Positions 47,259 through 60,291 of a stretch of 64,000 nucleotides of DNA are shown one piece after another. The position numbers and the translations under genes were made by a program. A model generated the notes under the pieces. The model was not told where the DNA came from, made no database searches, and saw only the letters and a program-made list of their open reading frames with translations. The stretch comes from Pohlia nutans (lineage: Eukaryota; Streptophyta; Bryopsida; Bryales; Mniaceae), in assembly GCA_022496805.1 (NCBI GenBank), contig CM040088.1, forward strand, positions 18,259,001 to 18,323,000, read 5' to 3'. The first letter of the stretch is position 1. Every line of letters starts with the position of its first letter.

Positions 47259-50200
47259 ATGGGAGGATACCGGCAGCCTGACGGCAGTAGGAGCTCTTCG
47301 CTGGAGAGTGTTCTGCAGCAAGCATGGCTTCAGTCGCAGAGACCGAAGGTGCCAAGACGGAGCGCCTCTTTTTCCAACTCGAATTTAGATGTGTTGCTGG
47401 TAAGCGGCCTGGAGCCGCGGCGGCTATCAGGTACTCTACTCTTGTATTCCTTGTCATTGAAGAGTGTTTTGGAGTTTCTTATGCCCGAAATTTGTATAGA
47501 ATCTTCCTTTTTAATTCCTGAATTTTTTCAATTCTGTTTCTTAAAACTCTGTTCTTAAGCTGTAAGTACACATATAAAGATTGAAAACGTTAAAAGCAAT
47601 TCCAATCAATACTGAAATCGGAGGACATACTGAGAAGAAGGAGAACACTGTTTTCGGTAATCAAGATTATTATCAGGTGTTACTCTTGTATTCCTTGTCA
47701 TTGGATAATCATAAGAGTGTTTTGGAGTTGATGATGTACAGTGCTGCTGAAAACAGAATCTCTCGGTTCCTTTTCCTTTTTTCAAGTGCCTTACACTGCA
47801 CTTTTTTCCAATTCTGTTTCTAAAGACTCTGTTCTTAAGCTGTAAGTACGCATATAAAGATCAAAACGCTCTGATTGTTACTGAATTAGTAGCCGGAGAG
47901 CGACAACTTTCTGTTTTCATGTAACCGAGCTTTAAATGATTATTTTGGCAGCTTACTCTTGTATATTTGCACTGATTTTATGCCAATGGATTTGTCTTGG
48001 TTTTCTCTGCACATGCACATTTTCTCATTGGTTTTCAAGTTCATAATGACATTGAGTATAATTCAACATAATAATCCTGTATTATAATCGCAGACGTTGC
48101 CGCCCCGGGATTAGGTGGAGCGGGTTATGCCTCTGGATTAGAGGAGAGCTATTTTCATAAGACGAGGCCTTTGCCCGAGGATGCTTTACCGGAGCTCCTG
48201 AAAAAGTTTGCTCCACCACGATTAGAATGCTACTCCAAGAAGACGGACTTGCCGCGGTCAGAAAAGAGAAGCTGCACGACCAGCGTTACTGATGCCGTAT
48301 CTTCGGATATGGCGTCTTCGATGTTTAGTGCTTCAGACAGCCACGGGAGCACTTCATGTAACTTTTCAAATGATTCGCAGGTGTCTGTGGACGACCGTTT
48401 TGATGCTGCAGATTTTGAAGGCCTCGGTGGTGGCTCAGGCGATTTGGTAGGAGAATCGGTGACCGCGGTCGGTTTTATGGATGAAATTCTCTCTAATAAG
48501 AAACTGGAAGAAGAAAGGTGTGTGATGCAACTAACTACTGCATACCACGCCACCGGTGCCGATTATGTTCCACATTCTGGTGTAGATGATGATGCTTGGG
48601 ACCATGAGGCTGCAGATGCTGCAGATATTGAGCGCTGGTGTAATGCAGAGCTCTTACCAATTGAAGAGATATTAAGAATGGAAAAAGGTGGTGCTTATCA
48701 GGCTATGGCCGAGGAAATTTCCGATCTCCTCTCTTCGGAGCCCACGATACTTGATGCTGCGGGATCCGAAGTTGTAAACCACGAGACTAGCAATAAAGCT
48801 GCATTTATGCCTTCCGAAGAAAAGACAGCGTTGAAGTTGATGGAAGCATTCACTTGTATGCTCAGCAAGCACATTATGGATGTATCTATGAGCAACTCTG
48901 AGACCGTGGATTATAAAACTTGGATTACTGAGTCGGATAAAATCGATACCCACTTAGACGACGCTTGGAATTCCTATCTGGAAGATTATTTTGATACACT
49001 TCCGGGGACATCGAGCTTGACATCCAATCTGCATCAGGGAGGAGCAGGGTCGAATTTACATCAAGATTTACCTTGCATCAATATGAAGGAACTGCTGTAC
49101 AGGTATTTTTTGTACCGTATTATGATGCTCATCCTGGTTAGGGTAGACTGAACTGGTGCAAGATTACAGAGCAGAAATTTTATACCAGCTCTTCATCTGA
49201 GCGGAACTATTTACAAATACATGACAAATTTTACGCTCAGGCAGAATGTTCTAGCAAAATGTGTCCTGGTCAGTCATGACACAACTCTTGTCCTTTGAGT
49301 TCGTGCCATTCCTCTAATTTTTTTGCTTTCTTCGATTACAATGCTGCATTCTTCGTCCGGATATAGTATAAGTTTGCTTTCACTTCATTATTCGCTAGGG
49401 TTTTCAATAACTTTCTCCATATCTGTGAGGCTCAATCTTATCCTGAATTTGGGTCATGTACTATGGGATGATGTAGGTGCGCTGTTGCAGTGAATCGAGG
49501 AGACGCAGGCAGTGCCACCGACTGTTTAGAAGAACTACGTAAACACTCGTCTCCTGATGGCAATTCTATGGAGCGCATGGCGCATTATTTTAGGGAGGCT
49601 CTGGTAAGATTGACATTAGAGGAAATCCATGCATATCACAACTTAAAATCGCACACCTACTGTAATTACTCACTGTCAATGCTTACTTCATTACACAGGG
49701 AACTCGTGTGGTTTTCCATCCACAATACATAGGGGTAAATATAGGGTAATGGCCGGTAATGTTACCTAAAACTTTGCTATATTGTGGCCAGATAAACCTC
49801 CCAGAGTTCCTTGTGATAGTCGCCGTTGAGGATATGTACTCCACGGGTATGAATCTTTCCTGTTAATAGTGGGGCTTCTGAAGATTTGTCCAACGTCATA
49901 CTCTTCTGACCTGCAGATAGCAAGACTGTCAGACACCGGTGAACAACTTTATACAGTAATTACAAACAACCACCCCTCTTCTGCGACAATGTTGAGAGCT
50001 AATCGCCTGTATGTTGACAACTGCCCTTACATCAAGCTGAAGTATTTCTTTTCAATGAAATCGATATTGGATGCCTTTGAAGGTGCTACCCGTGTTCATG
50101 TCATCAACTATGGCATGCTGTTTGGAATTGAATTTCCCAGCCTTATTCAACATCTCTCAATGAGGCCAGGAGGAGCGCCTCACTTTCGTCTGACAGGTAT

Positions 50201-51367
50201 CTGAAAGCTCTGATTTCTCATTCCACTTATCTAAACCGTTCCGAATATGATCATTTTTCCTTGCTTGCAATAGGAGTTTGGTGCGTTGATCTGATAGTCA
50301 CATATTCTATGACGTTTAGACTACACTGCACATTTGTTCGTCAGTAACTCCCTTCTGAAGCTTTTCTTCCGCTGTTACAGGTATTGATATTCCATACCCA
50401 GGAGATGACCCTCTCAAGAAATTACAGCAAGCTGGTCGGAGGCTTGAAGAGTTTGCGAAGAAGTGGAACGTACCATTTGAATTCCATGCTTTCGCTGGGA
50501 GTTGGGAATCGTTCACGGCAAAGGATCTCAACATTAGGAAGGAGGAAGTTGTTGCAGTGCATTCTTATAGGATGCACCTCATTCTTGATGAGTCTGTGTT
50601 GGGTGCAAGTCCTCGTGAGCTTCTATTGAGGAGGATTCGAAGCTTCAATCCCAAGGTACGTCTGTCGCATTTGGTTTATAATGCATTCTTATAGCTCGGA
50701 TCTGGGAATTAGGCCTCCAGGGCACTACTGTAGTGACCGTCGTCTAGGTGTAAAACATCTTTGACACGGAACTTTCGAACCGGAAACGTTGCAAATTCTG
50801 GTTTTTTAAAGGACTACTTGACTAGTCAAATCTCTGCCAACCGGCCAGCTTTTGATTTGCTCTAATTTATCTGGTTTTGCAGCCCTTAATCTTCATGCCT
50901 GATTTTTGCAGGTATTCGTCCTCTGTGTGGAGAGTGCAGCATGTAATGCTCCATTTTTCATGACCCGGTTTCGGGAGAGTATCAAGTATTACTCCGCAAT
51001 ATACGAAGGGTTAGAGATGGCTATTCCTCCAGACGCTCCTGAGAGAGTCATTCTTGAGAGAGAAATCTTTGGTCGAGAGATATTGAACATTGTTGCATGT
51101 GAAGGACAAGTGAGAATCGAACGTGCAGAGCCATACAGGCAATGGCAAAACCGATTGCTTCGAGCAGGTTTCGTTCTTCAACCGCTCAAACCCGTCGTTT
51201 TCAACAAAATCAAAGCTATGATGGCTTCGTTTCACAAAGACTTTGGGATCGCTGAAGATGATGGCTGGTTCCTCATGGGGATAAAGGACCAAATCGTGAG
51301 TGCCTGCTCGGTGTGGGAGCCCAAACCGATATCGAGCTTCATTCGTGAAGGTAGGAACCTTTCATAG
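47259..51367 (+). CDS. GRAS-family transcription regulator (LISCL/SCL9-14-33-like)
   Basis: Plant-specific nuclear regulator of 772 residues. Exons are 47259-47430, 48094-49102, 49477-49603, 49917-50196, 50381-50655 and 50912-51367; all phases agree. Residues 1-390 are the variable, acidic, probably disordered N-terminus. The GRAS domain runs from about 388 to 768: LHR I (CAVAVNRGDAGSATDCLEEL) with the HSSPDGN signature; VHIID-type motif VHVIN 496-500; LHR II and GIDIPYPGDD about 530-539; PFYRE-like RFRESIKYYSAIYEGLE from 640; RIERAEPYRQWQNR; and SAW-type VSACSVW 750-756. The PYPG...RL and YYSAIY features match the LISCL branch. Asn500 replaces the usual Asp of VHIID. Five introns interrupt the coding region, whereas GRAS genes of this branch in flowering plants are mostly intronless. 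A short uORF precedes the ATG. Confidence 0.92.
47431..47870. repeat. Imperfect direct duplication in GRAS intron 1
   Basis: About 150 bp beginning TACTCTTGTATTCCTTGTCA at the start of the intron recur at about 47680-47865, ending TTCTTAAGCTGTAAGTAC. Both copies are preceded by ATCAG/GT, so the exon-intron border context was copied too. Confidence 0.75.
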
Positions 51368-52109
51368 AGCATAATGAGATGGTTCGGCAATGTTCAGTGC
51401 CCCACAATTAATATCAATATCGCTAGTTTCGGTGCAATGCAGTGGGATTGGATTGTAGCTCAAACGCCGAGGTCGCTTTCGGATTTCCGGGAACATTTGT
51501 TGGACAATAATTCACAAGGAGTAATTCACCCTGATAGCCATCGTCGTCGGAATTGGGAGAATGCCACAAGTGCCAGAACGGTGATCCACGAGGGCCGGCA
51601 GCACGACAACTGAATTGCTTTGATCGCATATGGCTTGTAGCTGGCCGTGGCAGCTTCAAAGAAATGAGTATCGACAAGACATCTTGTATTACCTCAAACC
51701 CAGCCTCATGTAGAGAGAATCAAACATGTACTTAGAATTGAAATTGCTGGACATTCGGGTGTGTAGAGGTTCATTGGCGTTTTTATATATTATGTCTCAT
51801 TACGTATTAATTTGTCGCCCCACAGCCACCAGTCGGCACTATGAACGCACTATATATGTTTTACCCTTCTTCAGCATTTGGATTTCAGCTCGACTAGACG
51901 GAAAGTGTTACGGAGTAGTACGTAATCTGTGTTCCTCTTTCCATGAATTTGTATTCTATCAAGAGGACTTTCCTTCGAGCAGGACCCAGCAACAGAACGT
52001 CAACCGAAGCGGCGTAAGATGATACGGAATCCTACATCCTAAACAACTTTTATGCTTCTCAAAAGGCAAATCCCTAAACCCTAAACCTCTAAATCTACTC
52101 CAAAATCTC
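51368..52109. other. 3' flank of the GRAS gene
   Basis: Moderately GC-rich, with only short ORFs; probably 3' UTR to about 51.9 kb. Ends in ACCCTAAACC-like words before element C3. Confidence 0.45.
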
Positions 52110-52113
52110 TTAA

Positions 52114-53215
52114 CCCCTAAAAGGACCAACTGTTCCTTTTTTTGGACGATGTACGTATTTCATCCACGTTTTCTCATCCATCATGCATTTTTTGCAAGGA
52201 AAAAAAATACAACAAAATTCTATGGCAAAATAAATTCATGTATGTGTTATCCAATGAGAAGGGATGATTTGTGGATTTTTTATGCCTCATTTCATGTTGT
52301 AGTGATTCATCAGGTTTTAGTCTAAATGTGTTCTTGAAAAAATTAACTCATTGAATTAAGCAATCAAAAAATCTCCAAAAATCACTACCTTAGCCCTTTG
52401 AGGCGCTTGTGTCTACACAGTGGATGCTGAACAGATTCAAACTGTTCGAATTCCATTCAAATTGGACAGTTTTCATCCACCAAAATTTCTCATGGTTCTT
52501 GTGCAAGTTGACTATCCTTTGTACGGTTTGGATTTTCAAAATAGGTTATTATGATTTTTGGAAAAACAACACAAGTGGTTTATGTCAAGTTTCATTTTTA
52601 GTTCAAAAAGTGAGACTTTAAAGATGATTTTCCAAAATAAGTAGAATCAAATAATGGAAACCATACCATCTCGTAGTGCATGTTATTCCAATTTCATTAC
52701 AATATTTTTTTTTTAAAATTTCCGATAATTCATGATTTTTAATTGATTTTCAAGAGAAAACCTTGCAAAATTAATTAAAATTTATTAAAGGAATATATGA
52801 TAAATCCAACCGTACAGATGTGATCTTCACATTAACATTTACAACTTTGCTTTGTACAGCAACTCCATTTTTGGTTTTCATCAAACATTTATAACGAATC
52901 TTTGAAAACAGTGTTGAACTGGGATGTTAAAGGGTTAGAGTATTACATTTCAATACATCACAACAAATTTCATCCACAAATTGTCAATATCTTATTTGTA
53001 ATTGAATTATAAAATAATTTTGAATTTCAAGTTTCAAATTTTATAGAAAAATATTGGTAATAGCAATCACAGATTTAACCGTATGGATAGAATCTAAAAT
53101 TCATAATGTAAAACTTTTATTCATACATCAAGTTCAAAATATCCCTCTTGGTTGCATCTTATGATGCATCTTTCCAAAACTGCCAAATTTCGAGAGGGGT
53201 GAGGACGTTTAGGGG
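52114..53215. mobile_element. TTAA-type MITE, family C, copy C3, with B4 nested
   Basis: From CCCCTAAAAGGACC (after TTAA 52110-52113) to GAGGACGTTTAGGGG (before TTAA 53216-53219). Removing B4 and one TTAG leaves about 557 bp, close to C1 and C4. Confidence 0.88.
52394..52934. mobile_element. TTAA-type MITE, family B, copy B4, nested in C3
   Basis: 541 bp, from CCCTTTGAGGCGC to GGGATGTTAAAGGG. Flanked by TTAG at 52390-52393 and 52935-52938. C1 and C2 have a single TTAG there (ACACTTAGAG), so the four bases were duplicated. Confidence 0.9.
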
Positions 53216-53219
53216 TTAA

Positions 53220-54591
53220 TGCTCCTATTGCAAATTTGTGTGCCCTATATGTACATGATCTTTTTGTTGATGCTTCGCAAGAATCTAGTCAAAGACATTG
53301 TCAGATGGGAAGCCCTCTCAAACCCCCCGACTCTAAATCCTCCCTTGACGTTAATGCAAACACTATTCACCCTAGGCCCCATTTTTTGAAATTTTCATTT
53401 TGAGCATCCTAGGGAATATTTTTGGAAAATAATTTTGCAAATTGGAGGAACTACTTATATAACAATTGCTAGACTACCACCACAACATATTTTCTTAAAT
53501 AGTGTAACGATATCTATACAATGTGAATTGCACTAAATAAAAATAAAGAAATAAAGAGGGTTGGAACCCATATCTCTTCCCTTCTTTATTTTCTCTTTGT
53601 GAGCCCTTTGATAAACAAAAAGTTCAAACCTAAACATTGTCAAGTTTGAAATTTGAATCACACATTATTTCCCATAATCTACTTGCTGATATACAAATTG
53701 TAAATTGTTGGTTATTGTTAGAGGTTATTGGGATGTAGGTAAGAATCATTTGTACCGAGATCCAGAAGTTATTTTCACAGGTTGTTCTCACGTTTCATCA
53801 TGTAAAACGTATACCGTACCTCACTTTCTTGTTCGGCAAGTGAATACTGAAGTAATTATTTATTGAAAAAAAATCAATTTGGATTTACTAAAAATAATTT
53901 TCAATTTTTTTTGTTATTTAAATAATCTCAAATTCACCTAAGAGTCGGTCGATACATTTCCGACATTTTTTTTTTTGCATGTTTCAGATTTAAATTAGGT
54001 TTTAATAAAAACCGATATCGTTTCAACGTTTAATCATTGTTAATACTACAACAGTTGATTCAATAGAAAAACTACATGAAATGAAAAGTAAACGATATCG
54101 ATAAAATGCCATTGATTTACTAACAATATGATACAAAATCGACATCCACTGGAACAATGTTGGATATGTATTGTAAAAATGGTAATAAATACAATGTCGA
54201 TGTAATAAAAATTAAGTATATATTAATTATGCATTGATTGTACGTCGTAACGATTACTATCGATTTTGTGCCAAAACATAATTTGTATGATGTTGAAACA
54301 TTATCAACCCAATATAAAATCGATTCCACAAATAAATACAATGCAAATAAAATATATCATCCACGGCTCCACCGCACGATAGCTTTTCACAACCCAGGCG
54401 GGCGCACCACTCCGACCCCTTTGCCACCCCGGATCCACGCGCTCAACCCGACCCAGGACAACCGCCGGCACGAGGTTCGAACCCAGAACTGGTACTACCC
54501 CACTACACTCGAACTGAAGTGCCTGTACTTCAATAGCTTTCCTTCCAAAAAAATTTCCTTTTAAAGAACTGAATGAATTCATTTCAGTTAT
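53220..54591. other. AT-rich repeat DNA, no gene seen
   Basis: From about 54360 to 54560 a GC-rich block with GAGGTTCGAACCC (box-B-like) occurs; its nature is unclear. The region 54000-54350 is rich in ATCGAT/GATATCG words that recur at 57.7-58.1 kb. Confidence 0.35.
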
Positions 54592-54595
54592 TTAA

Positions 54596-55504
54596 CCCCT
54601 AAAATTCCTTGACCGTATTCTCACAAAAAACCATGAAAAACGCAGCATTTGGAAGTTGCAGAAGAAATCATATGTTTTTTAGTTTTCTCATCATTTAACC
54701 GTAAGATCTAATACCCAACCTGAATTTTCATGTGAGCACAAAATTTGAGAGCAAAATGACCATTAGATTCTTAGATTATAAGGATCAAAGTTGCAAAAGA
54801 AGATTTTTTGGGGTTCAATCCGGTGACAAATTTGAACTTTAGAAATTAATATCTTTTTTTTGAATGGGTTAGAAATTCATTGAATGGCAAGGCCATGTTA
54901 ACAATTGAGTTAAGTCTTCAAATATAAAATCTTGTAAGAAAAAAGCTCATATTAATTTTTTCATAAAACAATTACTAGAAGTGGGTACAAAGTGAAAGGA
55001 AAAAGAAAATCATTAATAAGTTTGACATGGAATGGTAAAATGTCAATCTTAACGGTGAGAATTTTGTACTTGGAAATCTTCACCTAGTGCCTTTTACTTC
55101 ATTAAAAAATATTGAAAATTGAGTTTAGAAATGAGCTTCAAAGTTTTTTTTGTCCAAACTGCCCAAAAAACAGATCTCCTCATAACTTTTATCCCATTGT
55201 TCAAAATGGGTAGATTTAAAGCTTCATTTGTAGATAAAGATCAACCAATCATGAATCAAAAAAGAAATTTTGAAAAAGAGTAAAAAATAAAAAAATTCTT
55301 GCTGCCCGATCTCGCTTCAAAAACTTCAAATGCTTATAACTTTTGCAATACTTATCGGAATGACATGAAACGAAGTGCGACATGTAGAGTGTAGTTTTTG
55401 GAAGCTACACTGAAATTTTCATTGAAATTTTTAAAAATATGAGGTCCCTGGAGGCTGCCCAAAAAGTGGAACGACTAGAATATGGTCGCTCAGAATTTTA
55501 GGGG
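54596..55504. mobile_element. TTAA-type MITE, family F
   Basis: 909 bp, from CCCCTAAAATTCC to CAGAATTTTAGGGG, TTAA on both sides (54592-54595, 55505-55508). Near the right end ACGACTAGAATATGGTCGCT resembles the subterminal hairpin of family E. Non-coding. Confidence 0.82.
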
Positions 55505-55508
55505 TTAA

Positions 55509-57793
55509 AAGGAAAAAGAAATTGGAGGAAAAGCTATTGCAGAACAAAACAAAAGGAATGCTTTCCTTTTGAAGAACCGACTTGCCTGTAGAACCTCCAA
55601 AGGCCCCAGTGTCCAACTGAACAAATTATTGTAGATGGAGGGCCAGTAGCGTCGGCATGAATATTTTTTTTTTTTCAAAAAATGAAGTTCAACAAATATT
55701 TAAGAGTGGTTCACAAAGTTAATTTTTCCATCATAACAAATAAATTTGGAAAAACAAAATTTCAAATTTTAGGCATTTATTTTTAGAAATGGTTTTTGAC
55801 AACCTTCTGTCTTTCCACCCACACTATGAATGAATTGGATCAAAAATCATTTGAAGATGAATAATTTGAATGATAAGGTTGGCGTGCATAAAGAGCTAAG
55901 TGTGTGTTAGAGATAGTTCTACCAACTGCACTAATTATGGCTATTAGTGTATGTAACACATACTAATTGCAATAATTTGGGATTTACGGGGCTGAAATTT
56001 CAATGACGATGTTAGTCGCAACTGGTTTTTCTCAAGCCTTAACAACCACAAGATCCTCTAGCTTGTTCCATTTTGTTCTTCAAGATCATTCCATTTCATT
56101 TTCGTCAAAGACGTCCTTTCTGTGATGTAACCTTATAAAACAATAGACTTGACTAGCTCAAAACTCGTGCCTTTTCACAGTTATAGAATATAGTACCCTT
56201 TATTCCTTATAGAATATATAATATAGTACCTTTTCATTACTGAAAGGGTATCCTTTGTTGTTACCATGAGTAATAAAGCATGAATGAACCATGAATAAGT
56301 TAAGTTAAGAAATGCTTTTAATATATATTTGTGCATATATTTTTCTATAAAAATAAAAAGCAAGATGGGAAAGGGACTGGTCGTGCAAAGAGAAGCAAAG
56401 TACAAATGCGAAACTAATTGTCATTGATCAATGTCTAAATCTCCCTTTGTATCAAAATTAGTGTATGTCTGTTAAATATGAGAATGGAAGGATTTCAAAT
56501 AATCACATTTAAATAAACTGATTTTTTATGTGAGATCATATATAAAAGGAAAATTTCATCCAAATCAATTTTCATCACTCGTACAATACGAAGTCTAAAA
56601 TTGGTATATAAGAATATATGTGAGAATTCTTCTAAAAATACAATAAATACTTTAAGAGCTAGATTTCAAATTCATTTCTAAAACTAAACACTTTTTTCTA
56701 ATTATAAGAACAAATAATTGAAAAACATCAACTAATTTCAAAGTTTACAAATAGTGTCACACACACTAATTTATTGTGACAATAATCACCCACACACACT
56801 AGTAGTCATATTGTTAGACCTCTTTAATACTAGAATGTGATTGGAGACTGTGATGCTAATTAGTGATATAATTAAGAATATTGATGAACTTTGATTATTT
56901 CATATAAGAATTTAACATTCGAGGGATAACTCAACCATTGGACTATACCAATAGACGGTACTTTCATTTGTGTGTACAAATGAATTAAATTTGATTAAAT
57001 TGAAATTAACAAATATATAAAACTACATCAAGTGGCACTGGGGTCTTCAATCCAGGACTACCCTGCTAAAAGTGTGACTTGGGAGCGGTTGTGATATGGG
57101 ATCATGCAGTCAGCTAAATGTTGTGTAGAATCCAAATATAATATGCGATGTGAAATAAAAATGAAGATTACAATAGAAATGAATGAAGTTTAGGAGCAAT
57201 TTTAAATTTGATAAAAATTACTCTCATGATTGTAAAAACATAATTGATTAATATAGATTTCAATTGATAGTATTGCCAACTAGACAATAATTTGGTACCA
57301 CAAAATAAAAAAAATAAAAACCAAGTGCCAATATATAATTGTCTTGGCTGCAAAACATTGATTTTTATAAGGATTATACAAACAAGCAGCATATGCTTCC
57401 AACATTTGTATTATTTATCATCAACACTCAATCTCAAATCATGAGCAAACTTCCATATGCATTGCAAATCTATGCCAACAAAAATGAATTGAAAATTGAA
57501 GATGAACGCGTAAAAAATTATTAAATAATTTTGTCAAAATTTTGATACTTTTAATGTTTTAATTTTCCATTAAATTATGGTCATGTTTGACATGTTATTT
57601 ATGTCTAGTAAAAGTGTGTTCAATTTTTAATTTTCAATTTTTTAAAATTATGCAAAATGTACTTGTTAATATATGTATTTAAAAAAACAACTTACTAACG
57701 ATTTGTTTGTATTACAAGGTATTTTGTGTTGCATGTCTACAACTCCATCTTAATGACCCTAATTGGATTGATGTCGAATAAACGTAAAATCTA
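55509..57793. other. AT-rich intergenic DNA, no gene seen
   Basis: Only ORFs under 80 codons without motifs. Confidence 0.4.
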
Positions 57794-57940
57794 TATTGAT
57801 GCAATACTTATCAAACTTGTATCAATACGATATGTTGTTTTATTAAACATATTGCATGTTGGGACAATATTGATGCAATACTTATCAAACTTGTATCAAT
57901 ACGATATGTTGTTTTATTAAACATATTGCATGTTGGGACA
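57794..57940. repeat. 74-bp perfect tandem duplication
   Basis: The segment starting GCAATACTTATCAAACTTGT is present at 57801 and again at 57875 without visible mismatch, so the duplication is recent. Confidence 0.92.
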
Positions 57941-58737
57941 AGTGTCAATTATTCAATATAAAACCGACACTTCTATTAATTCAATATTAAATCTGTATAA
58001 AATTAATGAACACTGACCCAATACAATTTCGATGCAATTTCAATAACCATTGCTTTTGTGCTAATTGATTGTTTGATTTATACGGTATCAATACTTTTTG
58101 AATACTTTTTGAGTACTGGAAATCTTGTTCTGTACATACGATATCGGATACTTGTATTAATACTTGAATACTTGTCTGTTTGGTGGGTGATATACAGGTT
58201 GAACATAGATAGCGCTATTTAACCCTTTAGTGCTGAAGCAACCACATTGTGGTCTCTGATGTGTCGAAAACGCGAATAATAGAAGATCCGTGAAGAATTG
58301 GACTTTGAATTGTGAAGTTTAGATTATGAGCGTTGTAATACACAAATTTTAGAAAAAGAAAATTTCAATTTGGAGTGGTGCAACTATCAAAAACCTATGA
58401 ACAAAACGCGAAAATACTGCAAATACTTGAAAATACAGTAAATACTTACAAATACAACACATGTACTATGTGGTATTTCTTGTGTTTGGAAGTTTGTTAT
58501 CTTGTTTTATTTTTTTGGATTGAGTTCTCTTGTTCATGTTCCATTAGTGTATGTATTCCGATCTTGATCCATGTACCAACTCCTTTCATATTTTAACGTA
58601 TAAATTTTGTCCTAAACCGTACATGGATAAGTCACTCTCACTTATAAAATTCATAATAATTATGTGTGAGTCCGTTCTTAACATGAAAGATTGCAACGGA
58701 GAGGTGTTGACATAGTTCATTGCTGAAACTTACATAA

Positions 58738-59960
58738 GTTGTCTTGTGCGTCGGGAGGTCGAGCAGCGGAGCATGGAGGGCTGATTGTTAGCAAGGGCAG
58801 ATTTGCAAGGTGCATAGAATGTTGTTAGCCTGAGAGCTCCTTTGCAAACAAGGGTGATGCCTTGAGATTTTGCAGAAGCGTAGTAGTGTTTATGTTTCAC
58901 CGAGTCACTCAGATCTAGATCTGGCGCACTTCGAGCTAAAAGGAGAGAAGCTGTCGTTGCTTGACATTTGCAAGCAAGCTTGCTACTCGGATTTCAGCTC
59001 TTAAGGCACAGATCTGTATCACACTCCCCCGCCTTGCACCTTGGAGATCGGTGCGGTAGCCTAACAACTCAGTCCGGAGCGAGCAGTTGCAGGGTTCAGA
59101 GGTTGGCTGGCCCTGATCTAGCGCCGATATTGTCTCCACTGCTGCAACAACGGACGTGCGTGACATCGAGGATCATCACAACACTGCTAGCACCCAGCAC
59201 AACAGGCAGCATAGCAAATCTACTCGACCAACGACCCCACGTATGCGACAAACAATTCCACACCAAATTTTCAGTAACTCCTTACCCTCTTCGCTTTTCT
59301 GCATTCATTCAAATTGTCAGTTTGCTCACACTAGCACTACCGGGATCCTCATTAGCACTAGATCCAGCATTAGTGACCTAATCATCGCCTCCAAGCTTGA
59401 GTCGCAGAAGATCAGACCCAAAGGAGCTTCTAGTCAACTTGTTTTGCATCCAGCAGCAGACGCAAACACCTGTGCAGATCCCACCAAAAGCAAGAGAGCT
59501 AATCACGAAGCCCAGCAAGAGCAGATCAAACGCTGCCCAACCCAGAAGCCCATCAGCATCTCGCTCCCCATGTAAGCACCAACGCCCCTGCCAGCAGAAG
59601 GAGAAACAATCAAATTCTGCTCGGATCTTGAAACACATTCGTGACCAAACAACAAGGAGCCAATTGCGACATCAGCAACATCTTCCACACCAAATCCAAT
59701 ACTCAAAACAAGCATCAGCGTATCCAACATCAAGAATGCGCTCCAGGTAACTCCCTTACCATCATCCCCATCAATACTGCCAATCCCCCGAGCAGGTGGC
59801 GACAGCTTGCTTGCGCCGCAAAGTCACAACATCAAAGCAAACTGCAGGAACGCCAAAACTCAGGTAAAACCCCCACCCTTGTTGCTAACCTTGAACACGT
59901 TGGTGTGATCTCCAAAACCAAAAAACAAGGTACACTACTAGAAAATGTTGACCAGATCAA
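58738..59960. other. GC-richer island of unknown nature
   Basis: About 1.2 kb, clearly richer in G+C than its surroundings. ORFs of 76-139 codons overlap on both strands (58968-59381 plus, 58936-59166 minus, 59397-59750 plus). None shows a motif I recognise and no single frame spans the island. It could be a worn retroelement, a non-coding RNA gene or a transferred fragment. Confidence 0.35.
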
Positions 59961-60200
59961 CTAAAAACCAACAAACTTCTGTTGGGTTGCGCACTACATC
60001 GACCTCATTCATCGGTTTTACAGATTTCTGTTGTATAAGGCAACACACCCACCTCATTTGTGTTACTTTCGGCACTGTACTTTTATTGTTCAGATTTTTC
60101 TTTTGTATCCACGTCATTTGCTGATGTGGCGATATATTCTTTTTTTTTCCTGCTCACTGCCAGGCTAGTTCATGGTTGATGATGTAGATAGTAAAAGAAT

Positions 60201-60291
60201 CTTGGTAAATTTGGCATTGGTTTGGTAAGTTTTGCATTCGTGAATTTGGCATTGGTAAATTGGGCACTGGTCTTGGTAAATTTGGCAATTT
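60201..60291. repeat. Imperfect minisatellite (TTGGTAAATTTGGCAT)n
   Basis: Four to five diverged units built on TTGGTAAATTTGGCA. Confidence 0.8.

Noticed and set aside
54360..54560. tRNA-like GGTTCGAACCC in a GC-rich block
   Set aside because: The motif is nearly palindromic and no cloverleaf can be drawn around it.
58213..58270. Another TTAA element starting TTAACCCTTTAGTGCTG
   Set aside because: Only one end is visible and no matching inverted end was found; it may be a solo remnant.
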